A stretch of 64,000 bases of DNA from contig NW_027469223.1 of the NCBI RefSeq assembly GCF_051020765.1, positions 277,970 to 341,969 of the forward strand, written 5' to 3'. The translations under genes were made by a program, and so were the position numbers. Numbering within the stretch: position 1 is the stretch's first letter; each line of letters opens with the position of its first letter. Positions 1 to 12,271 of this stretch are shown piece by piece. The stretch is from Lasioglossum baleicum. Lineage: Eukaryota > Arthropoda > Insecta > Hymenoptera > Halictidae. The notes beneath the pieces were generated by a model. The model saw nothing but the letters and a program-made list of their open reading frames with translations. It was not told the origin of the DNA and did no database searches.

Positions 1-371
1 ACGCATAACGCATAACGCATAACGCATAACGCATAACGCATAACGCATAACGCATAACGCATAACGCATAACGCATAACGCATAACGCATAACGCATAAC
101 GCATAACGCATAACGCATAACGCATAACGCATAACGCATAACGCATAACGCATAACGCATAACGCATAACGCATAACGCATAACGCATAACGCATAACGC
201 ATAACGCATAACGCATAACGCATAACGCATAACGCATAACGCATAACGCATAACGCATAACGCATAACGCATAACGCATAACGCATAACGCATAACGCAT
301 AACGCATAACGCATAACGCATAACGCATAACGCATAACGCATAACGCATAACGCATAACGCATAACGCATA

Positions 372-441
372 ACGGATAACGCATAACGCATAACGCACAA
401 CGGATAACGCATAACGCATAACGCATAACGCACAACGGATA
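372..441. repeat. ACGGATA ... ACGCACA-ACGGATA cassette (first two copies)
   Basis: ACGGATA at 372, two majority units, ACGCACA at 393, then ACGGATA at 400. After three majority units comes another ACGCACA (428) and ACGGATA (435). This linked pair recurs dozens of times. ACGCACA is followed by ACGGATA nearly everywhere; exceptions I found are at 1121, 1205 and 38739. Confidence 0.9.
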
Positions 442-609
442 ACGCATAACGCATAACGCATAACGCATAACGCATAACGCATAACGCATAACGCATAACG
501 CATAACGCATAACGCATAACGCATAACGCATAACGCATAACGCATAACGCATAACGCATAACGCATAACGCATAACGCATAACGCATAACGCATAACGCA
601 TAACGGATA

Positions 610-1120
610 ACGCATAACGCATAACGCATAACGCATAACGCATAACGCATAACGCATAACGCATAACGCATAACGCATAACGCATAACGCATAACGCATA
701 ACGCATAACGCATAACGCATAACGCATAACGCATAACGCATAACGCATAACGCATAACGCATAACGCATAACGCATAACGCATAACGCATAACGCATAAC
801 GCATAACGCATAACGCATAACGCATAACGCATAACGCATAACGCATAACGCATAACGCATAACGCATAACGCATAACGCATAACGCATAACGCATAACGC
901 ATAACGCATAACGCATAACGCATAACGCATAACGCATAACGCATAACGCATAACGCATAACGCATAACGCATAACGCATAACGCATAACGCATAACGCAT
1001 AACGCATAACGCATAACGCATAACGCATAACGCATAACGCATAACGCATAACGCATAACGCATAACGCATAACGCATAACGCATAACGCATAACGCATAA
1101 CGCATAACGCATAACGCATA
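610..1120. repeat. Pure run of 73 units
   Basis: Seventy-three consecutive ACGCATA units with no substitution seen, bounded by ACGGATA (603) and ACGCACA (1121). The first 371 bases of the window form another pure run of 53 units. Confidence 0.93.
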
Positions 1121-1260
1121 ACGCACAACGCATAACGCATAACGCATAACGCATAACGCATAACGCCTAACGCATAACGCGTAACGCATAATGCATAACG
1201 CATAACGCACAACGCATAACGCATAACGCGTAACGCATAACGCATAACGCCTAACGCATA

Positions 1261-1351
1261 ACGCGTAACGCATAATGCATAACGCATAACGCTTAACGCA
1301 TAGCCCATAACGCATAACGCATAACGCATCGCGCATAACGCATAACGGATA
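1261..1351. repeat. GCCCATA/ACGCATC cassette (first complete copy, 13 units)
   Basis: Thirteen units with fixed variants: ACGCGTA at unit 1, ATGCATA at 3, ACGCTTA at 5, GCCCATA at 7, ACGCATC at 10, GCGCATA at 11 and ACGGATA at 13; the rest are majority units. The last nine units recur about 80 times by eye, spread over the whole window from 1.3 to 63.9 kb, always in the same order. In the 238-bp unit the leading part is replaced by ACGCCTA, ACGCGTA, ATGTATA and ACGTATA variants. The fixed order shows that the cassette was amplified as a block. Confidence 0.9.
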
Positions 1352-2604
1352 ACGCATAACGCATAACGCATAACGCATAACGGATAACGCATAACGCATA
1401 ACGCATAACGCATAACGCATAACGCATAACGCATAACGCATAACGCATAACGCATAACGCGTAACGCATAATGCATAACGCATAACGCTTAACGCATAGC
1501 CCATAACGCATAACGCATAACGCATCGCGCATAACGCATAACGGATAACGCATAACGCATAACGCATAACGCATAACGCATAACGCATAACGCATAACGC
1601 ATAACGCATAACGCATAACGCATAACGCATAACGCATAACGCATAACGCATAACGCATAACGCATAACGCATAACGCATAACGCATAACGCATAACGCAT
1701 AACGCATAACGCATAACGCATAACGCATAACGCATAACGCATAACGCATAACGCATAACGCATAACGCATAACGCATAACGCATAACGCATAACGCATAA
1801 CGCATAACGCATAACGCATAACGCATAACGCATAACGCATAACGCATAACGCATAACGCATAACGCATAACGCATAACGCATAACGCATAACGCATAACG
1901 CATAACGCATAACGCATAACGCATAACGCATAACGCATAACGGATAACGCATAACGCATAACGCACAACGGATAACGCATAACGCATAACGCATAACGCA
2001 CAACGGATAACGCATAACGCATAACGCATAACGCATAACGCATAACGCATAACGCATAACGCATAACGCATAACGCATAACGCATAACGCATAACGCATA
2101 ACGCATAACGCATAACGCATAACGCATAACGCATAACGCATAACGCATAACGCATAACGCATAACGCATAACGGATAACGCATAACGCATAACGCATAAC
2201 GCATAACGCATAACGCATAACGCATAACGCATAACGCATAACGCATAACGCATAACGCATAACGCATAACGCATAACGCATAACGCATAACGCATAACGC
2301 ATAACGCATAACGCATAACGCATAACGCATAACGCATAACGCATAACGCATAACGCATAACGCATAACGCATAACGCATAACGCATAACGCATAACGCAT
2401 AACGCATAACGCATAACGCATAACGCATAACGCATAACGCATAACGCATAACGCATAACGCATAACGCATAACGCATAACGCATAACGCATAACGCATAA
2501 CGCATAACGCATAACGCATAACGCATAACGCATAACGCATAACGCATAACGCATAACGCATAACGCATAACGCATAACGCATAACGCATAACGCATAACG
2601 CATA

Positions 2605-2646
2605 ACGGATAACGCAAGAAGCATAACGCATAACGCATAAAGCATA
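2605..2646. repeat. ACGCAAG/AAGCATA cassette (first copy, 6 units)
   Basis: Six units: ACGGATA, ACGCAAG, AAGCATA, two majority units, AAGCATA. It recurs about 40 times, for example near 3.92, 8.27, 8.56, 11.71, 13.50, 16.13, 20.26, 22.14, 27.98, 33.50, 41.11, 45.46, 51.84, 55.84 and 63.10 kb. Near 29.37-29.45 and 34.84-34.93 kb it is doubled, with the leading ACGGATA missing from the second copy. Near 45.47 kb the AAGCATA unit has become AAGCAGA. Confidence 0.9.
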
Positions 2647-3038
2647 ACGCATAACGCATAACGCATAACGCATAACGCATAACGCATAACGCATAACGCA
2701 TAACGCATAACGCATAACGCATAACGCATAACGCTTAACGCATAACGCATAACGCATAACGCATAACGCTTAACGCATAGCTCATAACGCATAACGCATA
2801 ACGCTTAACGCATAACGCATAACGCATAACGGATAACGCATAACGCATAACGCATAACGGATAACGCATAACGCATAACGCATAACGCATAACGCATAAC
2901 GCATAACGCATAACGCATAACGCATAACGCATAACGCATAACGCATAACGCGTAACGCATAAGGCATAACGCATAACGCTTAACGCATAGCCCATAACGC
3001 ATAACGCATAACGCATCGCGCATAACGCATAACGGATA
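2605..3038. repeat. 1.3-kb-spaced duplication, copy 1
   Basis: The run of variants ACGGATA, ACGCAAG, ACGCTTA, GCTCATA, AGGCATA (2962), GCCCATA, ACGCATC and ACGGATA (3032) matches 3921-4382 in order. Spacing is 1316 bp at the left end, 1330 bp at GCTCATA and 1344 bp at AGGCATA, so the copies differ only by whole units inside pure runs. AGGCATA is rare, which supports descent from one event. Confidence 0.85.
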
Positions 3039-3920
3039 ACGCATAACGCATAACGCATAACGCATAACGCATAACGCATAACGCATAACGCATAACGCAT
3101 AACGCATAACGCATAACGCATAACGCATAACGCATAACGCATAACGCATAACGCATAACGCATAACGCATAACGCATAACGCATAACGCATAACGCATAA
3201 CGCATAACGCATAACGCATAACGCATAACGCATAACGCATAACGCATAACGCATAACGCATAACGCATAACGCATAACGCATAACGCATAACGCATAACG
3301 CATAACGCATAACGCATAACGCATAACGCATAACGCATAACGCATAACGCATAACGCATAACGCATAACGCATAACGCATAACGCATAACGCATAACGCA
3401 TAACGCATAACGCATAACGCATAACGCATAACGCATAACGCATAACGCATAACGCATAACGCATAACGCATAACGCATAACGCATAACGCATAACGCATA
3501 ACGCATAACGCATAACGCATAACGCATAACGCATAACGCATAACGCATAACGCATAACGCATAACGCATAACGCATAACGCATAACGCATAACGCATAAC
3601 GCATAACGCATAACGCATAACGCATAACGCATAACGCATAACGCATAACGCATAACGCATAACGCATAACGCATAACGCATAACGCATAACGCATAACGC
3701 ATAACGCATAACGCATAACGCATAACGCATAACGCATAACGCATAACGCATAACGCATAACGCATAACGCATAACGCATAACGCATAACGCATAACGCAT
3801 AACGCATAACGCATAACGCATAACGCATAACGCATAACGCATAACGCATAACGCATAACGCATAACGCATAACGCATAACGCATAACGCATAACGCATAA
3901 CGCATAACGCATAACGCATA
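3039..3920. repeat. Pure run of 126 units
   Basis: 882 bp of unbroken ACGCATA units between two ACGGATA units. It separates the two copies of the 1.3-kb-spaced duplication. Confidence 0.93.
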
Positions 3921-4382
3921 ACGGATAACGCAAGAAGCATAACGCATAACGCATAAAGCATAACGCATAACGCATAACGCATAACGCATAACGCATAACG
4001 CATAACGCATAACGCATAACGCATAACGCATAACGCATAACGCATAACGCATAACGCATAACGCTTAACGCATAACGCATAACGCATAACGCATAACGCT
4101 TAACGCATAGCTCATAACGCATAACGCATAACGCTTAACGCATAACGCATAACGCATAACGGATAACGCATAACGCATAACGCATAACGGATAACGCATA
4201 ACGCATAACGCATAACGCATAACGCATAACGCATAACGCATAACGCATAACGCATAACGCATAACGCATAACGCATAACGCATAACGCATAACGCGTAAC
4301 GCATAAGGCATAACGCATAACGCTTAACGCATAGCCCATAACGCATAACGCATAACGCATCGCGCATAACGCATAACGGATA
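3921..4382. repeat. 1.3-kb-spaced duplication, copy 2
   Basis: Partner of 2605-3038; the AGGCATA unit is at 4306. It is four units longer than copy 1. The space between the copies is the 126-unit pure run 3039-3920. Confidence 0.85.
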
Positions 4383-5418
4383 ACGCATAACGCATAACGC
4401 ATAACGCATAACGCATAACGCATAACGCATAACGCATAACGCATAACGCATAACGCATAACGCATAACGCATAACGCATAACGCATAACGCATAACGCAT
4501 AACGCATAACGCATAACGCATAACGCATAACGCATAACGCATAACGCATAACGCATAACGCATAACGCATAACGCATAACGCATAACGCATAACGCATAA
4601 CGCATAACGCATAACGCATAACGCATAACGCATAACGCATAACGCATAACGCATAACGCATAACGCATAACGCATAACGCATAACGCATAACGCATAACG
4701 CATAACGCATAACGCATAACGCATAACGCATAACGCATAACGCATAACGCATAACGCATAACGCATAACGCATAACGCATAACGCATAACGCATAACGCA
4801 TAACGCATAACGCATAACGCATAACGCATAACGCATAACGCATAACGCATAACGCATAACGCATAACGCATAACGCATAACGCATAACGCATAACGCATA
4901 ACGCATAACGCATAACGCATAACGCATAACGCATAACGCATAACGCATAACGCATAACGCATAACGCATAACGCATAACGCATAACGCATAACGCATAAC
5001 GCATAACGCATAACGCATAACGCATAACGCATAACGCATAACGCATAACGCATAACGCATAACGCATAACGCATAACGCATAACGCATAACGCATAACGC
5101 ATAACGCATAACGCATAACGCATAACGCATAACGCATAACGCATAACGCATAACGCATAACGCATAACGCATAACGCATAACGCATAACGCATAACGCAT
5201 AACGCATAACGCATAACGCATAACGCATAACGCATAACGCATAACGCATAACGCATAACGCATAACGCATAACGCATAACGCATAACGCATAACGCATAA
5301 CGCATAACGCATAACGCATAACGCATAACGCATAACGCATAACGCATAACGCATAACGCATAACGCATAACGCATAACGCATAACGCATAACGCATAACG
5401 CATAACGCATAACGCATA
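4383..5418. repeat. Longest pure run in the window, 148 units
   Basis: 1,036 bp of identical ACGCATA units between ACGGATA (4376) and ACGCCTA (5419). The lack of any substitution over 148 units points to recent expansion or homogenisation. Confidence 0.93.
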
Positions 5419-7175
5419 ACGCCTAACGCATAACGCGTAACGCATAATGCATAACGCATAACGCTTAACGCATAGCCCATAACGCATAACGCATAACGCA
5501 TCGCGCATAACGCATAACGGATAACGCATAACGCATAACGCATAACGCATAACGGATAACGCATAACGCATAACGCATAACGCATAACGCATAACGCATA
5601 ACGCATAACGCATAACGCGTAACGCATAATGCATAACGCATAACGCTTAACGCATAGCTCATAACGCATAACGCATAACGCATCGCGCATAACGCATAAC
5701 GGATAACGCATAACGCATAACGCATAACGCATAACGCATAACGCATAACGCATAACGCATAACGCATAACGCATAACGCATAACGCATAACGCATAACGC
5801 ATAACGCATAACGCATAACGCATAACGCATAACGCATAACGCATAACGCATAACGCATAACGCATAACGCATAACGCATAACGCATAACGCATAACGCAT
5901 AACGCATAACGCATAACGCATAACGCATAACGCATAACGCATAACGCATAACGCATAACGCATAACGCATAACGCATAACGCATAACGCATAACGCATAA
6001 CGCATAACGCATAACGCATAACGCATAACGCCTAACGCATAACGCCTAACGCATAACGCATAACGCATAACGCATAACGCATAACGCATAACGCATAACG
6101 CATAACGCATAACGCATAACGCATAACGCATAACGCATAACGCATAACGCATAACGCATAACGCATAACGCATAACGCATAACGCATAACGCATAACGCA
6201 TAACGCATAACGCATAACGCATAACGCATAACGCATAACGCATAACGCATAACGCATAACGCATAACGCATAACGCATAACGCATAACGCATAACGCATA
6301 ACGCATAACGCATAACGCATAACGCATAACGCATAACGCATAACGCATAACGCATAACGCATAACGCATAACGCATAACGCATAACGCATAACGCATAAC
6401 GCATAACGCATAACGCATAACGCATAACGCATAACGCATAACGCATAACGCATAACGCATAACGCCTAACGCATAACGCGTAACGCGTAATGCATAACGC
6501 ATAACGCTTAACGCATAGCCCATAACGCATAACGCATAACGCATCGCGCATAACGCATAACGGATAACGCATAACGCATAACGCATAACGCATGACGGAT
6601 AACGCATAACGCATAACGCATAACGCATAACGCATAACGCATAACGCATAACGCATAACGCATAACGCGTAACGCATAATGCATAACGCATAACGCTTAA
6701 CGCATAGCCCATAACGCATAACGCATAACGCATCGCGCATAACGCATAACGGATAACGCATAACGCATAACGCATAACGCATAACGCATAACGCATAACG
6801 CATAACGCATAACGCATAACGCATAACGCATAGCGCATAACGCATAACGCATAACGCATAACGCATAACGCATAACGCATAACGCATAACGCATAACGCA
6901 TAACGCATAACGCATAACGCATAACGCATAACGCATAACGCATAACGCATAACGCATAACGCATAACGCATAACGCATAACGCATAACGCATAACGCATA
7001 ACGCATAACGCATAACGCATAACGCATAACGGATAACGCATAACGCATAACGCATAACGCATAACGCATAACGCATAACGCATAACGCGTAACGCATAAT
7101 GCATAACGCATAACGCTTAACGCATAGCCCATAACGCATAACGCATAACGCATCGCGCATAACGCATAACGGATA

Positions 7176-7665
7176 ACGCATAACGCATAACGCATAACGC
7201 ATAACGCATAACGCATAACGCATAACGCATAACGCATAACGCATAACGCATAACGCATAACGCATAACGCATAACGCATAACGCATAACGCATAACGCAT
7301 AACGCATAACGCATAACGCATAACGCATAACGCATAACGCATAACGCATAACGCATAACGCATAACGCATAACGCATAACGCATAACGCATAACGCATAA
7401 CGCATAACGCATAACGCATAACGCATAACGCATAACGCATAACGCATAACGCATAACGCATAACGCATAACGCATAACGCATAACGCATAACGCATAACG
7501 CATAACGCATAACGCATAACGCATAACGCATAACGCATAACGCATAACGCATAACGCATAACGCATAACGCATAACGCATAACGCATAACGCATAACGCA
7601 TAACGCATAACGCATAACGCATAACGCATAACGCATAACGCATAACGCATAACGCATAACGCATA
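7176..7665. repeat. Pure run of 70 units
   Basis: 490 bp of majority units between ACGGATA at 7169 and ACGGATA at 7666. Shorter pure runs in this zone are 5706-6027 (46 units) and 6049-6461 (59 units). Confidence 0.92.
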
Positions 7666-7868
7666 ACGGATAACGCATAACGCATAACGCACAACGGATA
7701 ACGCATAACGCATAACGCATAACGCATAACGCATAACGCATAACGCATAACGCATAACGCATAACGCATAACGCATAACGCATAACGCATAACGCATAAC
7801 GCATAACGCATAACGCATAACGCATAACGCATAACGCATAACGGATAACGCATAACGCATAACGCACA

Positions 7869-7924
7869 ACGGATAACGCATAACGCATAACGCATAACGA
7901 ATTACGCATAACGCATAACCCATA
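7869..7924. repeat. ACGAATT/ACCCATA cassette (first copy, 8 units)
   Basis: ACGGATA, three majority units, ACGAATT (7897), two majority units, ACCCATA (7918). About 85 ACGAATT units follow to the right and none lie to the left. In most of them ACCCATA follows three units later. It forms units 21-28 of the 238-bp higher-order repeat. Confidence 0.9.
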
Positions 7925-7966
7925 ACGCATAACGCATAACGCATAACGCATAACGCATAACGCATA

Positions 7967-8204
7967 ACGCTTAACGCATAACGCCTAACGCATAACGCGT
8001 AACGCATAATGTATAACGTATAACGCTTAACGCATAGCCCATAACGCATAACGCATAACGCATCGCGCATAACGCATAACGGATAACGCATAACGCATAA
8101 CGCATAACGGATAACGCATAACGCATAACGCATAACGAATTACGCATAACGCATAACCCATAACGCATAACGCATAACGCATAACGCATAACGCATAACG
8201 CTTA
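7967..8204. repeat. First 238-bp higher-order unit from the left
   Basis: ACGCTTA at 7967, then ACGCCTA (7981), ACGCGTA (7995), the ATGTATA-ACGTATA pair, GCCCATA, ACGCATC, ACGAATT (8135) and ACCCATA (8156). About 38 units with the ATGTATA-ACGTATA pair lie from here to 60.9 kb, mostly isolated and spaced by pure runs of varying length. Confidence 0.88.
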
Positions 8205-8386
8205 ACGCATAACGCCTAACGCATAACGCATAACGCATAACGCATAACGCATAACGCATAACGGATAACGCAAGAAGCATAACGCATAACGCATAAAGCA
8301 TAACGCATAACGCATAACGCATAACGCATAACGCATAACGCATAACGCATAACGCATAACGCATAACGCATAACGCATAACGCATA

Positions 8387-8477
8387 ACGCTTAACGCATA
8401 ACGCATTACGCATAACGCATAACGCATAACGCATAACGCTTAACGCATAGCTCATAACGCATAACGCATAACGCTTA
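8387..8477. repeat. ACGCATT/GCTCATA cassette (13 units)
   Basis: Thirteen units with ACGCTTA at units 1, 8 and 13, ACGCATT at 3 and GCTCATA at 10. GCTCATA occurs about 35 times, most often within this arrangement. In zone I the same GCTCATA context (2766-2786, 4096-4116) lacks the ACGCATT unit, which suggests that ACGCATT was added later. Confidence 0.85.
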
Positions 8478-10129
8478 ACGCATAACGCATAACGCATAAC
8501 GGATAACGCATAACGCATAACGCATAACGGATAACGCATAACGCATAACGCATAACGGATAACGCAAGAAGCATAACGCATAACGCATAAAGCATAACGC
8601 ATAACGCATAACGCATAACGGATAACGCATAACCCATAACGCATAACGCATAACGCATAACGCATAACGCATAACGCATAACGCATAACGCATAACGCAT
8701 AACGCATAACGCATAACGCATAACGCATAACGGATAACGCAAGAAGCATAACGCATAACGCATAAAGCATAACGCATAACGCATAACGCATAACGCATAA
8801 CGCATAACGCATAACGCATAACGCATAACGCATAACGCATAACGCATAACGCATAACGCATAACGCTTAACGCATAACGCATTACGCATAACGCATAACG
8901 CATAACGCTTAACGCATAGCTCATAACGCATAACGCATAACGCTTAACGCATAACGCATAACGCATAACGGATAACGCATAACGCATAACGCATAACGGA
9001 TAACGCATAACGCATAACGCATAACGCATAACGCATAACGCATAACGCATAACGCATAACGCATAACGCATAACGCATAACGCGTAACGCATAATGCATA
9101 ACGCATAACGCTTAACGCATAGCCCATAACGCATAACGCATAACGCATCGCGCATAACGCATAACGGATAACGCATAACGCATAAAGCATAACGCATAAC
9201 GCATAACGCATAACGCATAACGCATAACGCAGAACGCATAACGCATAACGCATAACGCATAACGCATAACGCTTAACGCATAACGCATTACGCATAACGC
9301 ATAACGCATAACGCATAACGCTTAACGCATAGCTCATAACGCATAACGCATAACGCTTAAAGCATAACGCATAACGCATAACGGATAACGCATAACGCAT
9401 AACGCATAACGGATAACGCATAACGCATAACGCATAACGCATAACGCATAACGCATAACGCATAACGCATAACGCATAACGCATAACGCATAACGCATAA
9501 CGCATAACGCATAACGCATAACGCATAACGCATAACGCATAACGCATAACGCATAACTCATAACGCATAACGCATAACGCATAACGCATAACGCATAACG
9601 CATAACGCATAACGCATAACGCATAACGCATAACGCATAACGCATAACGCATAACGCATAACGCATAACGCATAACGCATAACGCATAACGCATAACGCA
9701 TAACGCATAACGCATAACGCATAACGCATACCGCATAACGCATAACGCATAACGCATAACGCATAACGCATAACGCATAACGCATAACGCATAACGCATA
9801 ACGCATAACGCATAACGCATAACGCATAACGCATAACGCATAACGCATAACGCGTAACGCATAACGCATAACGCATAACGCTTAACGCATAGCCCATAAC
9901 GCATAACGCATAACGCATCGCGCATAACGCATAACGGATAACGCATAACGCATAAAGCATAACGCATAACGCATAACGCATAACGCATAACGCATAACGC
10001 ATAACGCAGAACGCATAACGCATAACGCATAACGCATAACGCATAACGCTTAACGCATAACGCATTACGCATAACGCATAACGCATAACGCATAACGCTT
10101 AACGCATAGCTCATAACGCATAACGCATA

Positions 10130-10871
10130 ACGCTTAAAGCAAAACGCATAACGCATAACGGATAACGCATAACGCATAACGCATAACGGATAACGCATAA
10201 CGCATAACGCATAACGCATAACGCATAACGCATAACGCATAACGCATAACGCATAACGCATAACGCATAACGCATAACGCATAACGCATAACGGATAACG
10301 CATAACGCATAACGCACAACGGATAACGCATAACGCATAACGCATAACGCATAACGCATAACGGATAACGCATAACGCATAACGCACAACGGATAACGCA
10401 TAACGCATAACGCATAACGCATAACGCATAACGCATAACGCATAACGCATAACGCATAACGCATAACGCATAACGCATAACACATAACGCATAACGCATA
10501 ACGCATAACGCATAACGCATAACGCATAACGCATAATGCATAACGCATAACGCATAACGCATAACGGATAACGCATGACGCATAACGCACAACGGATAAC
10601 GCATAACGCATAACGCATAACGAATTACGCATAACGCATAACCCATAACGCATAACGCATAACGCATAACGCATAACGCTTAACGCATAACGCCTAACGC
10701 ATAACGCGTAACGCATAATGTATAACGTATAACGCTTAACGCATAGCCCATAACGCATAACGCATAACGCATCGCGCATAACGCATAACGGATAACGCAT
10801 AACGCATAACGCATAACGGATAACGCATAACGCATAACGCATAACGAATTACGCATAACGCATAACCCATA
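10130..10871. repeat. Partial copy upstream of the 4.1-kb duplication
   Basis: It starts with ACGCTTA followed by the rare AAGCAAA unit and ends at ACCCATA (10865). It matches 12489-13398 (offset 2359 at the left, 2527 at the right, so copy 2 has 24 more units) and 16633-17549. The shared ACACATA unit (near 10.48, 13.01 and 17.16 kb) and ACGCATG unit confirm the match. Confidence 0.8.
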
Positions 10872-12271
10872 ACGCATAACGCATAACGCATAACGCATAA
10901 CGCATAACGCATAACGCATAACGCATAACGCATAACGCATAACGCATAACGCATAACGCATAACGCATAACGCATAACGCATAACGCATAACGCATAACG
11001 CATAACGCATAACGCATAACGCATAACGCATAACGCATAACGCATAACGCATAACGCATAACGCATAACGCATAACGCATAACGCATAACGCATAACGCA
11101 TAACGCATAACGCATAACGCATAACGCATAACGCATAACGCATAACGCATAACGCATAACGCATAACGCATAACGCATAACGCATAACGCATAACGCATA
11201 ACGCATAACGCATAACGCATAACGCATAACGCATAACGCATAACGCATAACGCATAACGCATAACGCATAACGCATAACGCATAACGCATAACGCATAAC
11301 GCATAACGCATAACGCATAACGGATAACGCATAACGCATAACGCATAACGAATTACGCATAACGCATAACCCATAACGCATAACGCATAACGCATAACGC
11401 ATAACGCATAACGCTTAACGCATAACGCCTAACGCATAACGCGTAACGCATAATGTATAACGTATAACGCTTAACGCATAGCCCATAACGCATAACGCAT
11501 AACGCATCGCGCATAACGCATAACGGATAACGCATAACGCATAACGCATAACGGATAACGCATAACGCATAACGCATAACGAATTACGCATAACGCATAA
11601 CCCATAACGCATAACGCATAACGCATAACGCATAACGCATAACGCATAACGCATAACGCATAACGCATAACGCATAACGCATAACGCATAACGCATAACG
11701 CATAACGCATAACGGATAACGCAAGAAGCATAACGCATAACGCATAAAGCATAACGCATAACGCATAACGCATAACGCATAACGCATAACGCATAACGCA
11801 TAACGCATAACGCATAACGCATAACGCTTAACGCATAACGCATTACGCATAACGCATAACGCATAACGCATAACGCTTAACGCATAACGCATAACGCATA
11901 ACGCATAACGCATAACGCATAACGCATAACGCATAACGCATAACGCATAACGCATAACGCATAACGGATAACGCATAACGCATAACGCACAACGGATAAC
12001 GCATAACGCATAACGCATAACGCATAACGCATAACGCATAACGGATAACGCATAACGCATAACGCACAACGGATAACGCATAACGCATAACGCATAACGC
12101 ATAACGCATAACGCATAACGCATAACGCATAACGCATAACGCATAACGCATAACGCATAACGCATAACGCATAACGCATAACGCATAACGCTTAACGCAT
12201 AACGCATTACGCATAACGCATAACGCATAACGCATAACGCTTAACGCATAGCTCATAACGCATAACGCATA

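Larger units (their letters stand above)
1..7896. repeat. Zone I: simple heptamer zone with long pure runs
   Basis: This zone holds long uninterrupted runs of the majority unit, including the longest in the window (148 units). They are separated by a few variant cassettes: the GCCCATA/ACGCATC cassette, the ACGCAAG cassette and the ACGCACA-ACGGATA pair. It lacks the ACGAATT unit and the ATGTATA-ACGTATA pair that mark the 238-bp higher-order repeat further right. The right border is drawn at the first ACGAATT unit (7897). Zone I is either an older simple flank or a separately amplified part of the array. Confidence 0.8.

Noticed and set aside
1261..1267. ACGCGT within ACGCGTA units as a cell-cycle (MCB-type) regulatory box
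   Set aside because: It arises by one substitution from the majority unit and lies far from any gene. It is useful only as a MluI landmark.
1261..1351. The 80-fold GCCCATA/ACGCATC cassette as a mobile element or attachment site
   Set aside because: It is made of in-phase heptamers, has no terminal repeats, target duplication or coding capacity, and is explained by amplification within the array.
4065..7895. Long - strand open reading frames, up to 1,276 codons, of MRYALCV repeats
   Set aside because: They exist in all three frames at once, overlap each other throughout, end only where a variant unit makes a stop, and have no ribosome binding site or non-repeat domain. They are what the 7-bp unit must produce on that strand.
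9556..9737. Private variants ACTCATA (9556) and CCGCATA (9731)
   Set aside because: Single substitutions seen once each; ordinary drift or read error, with no pattern around them.
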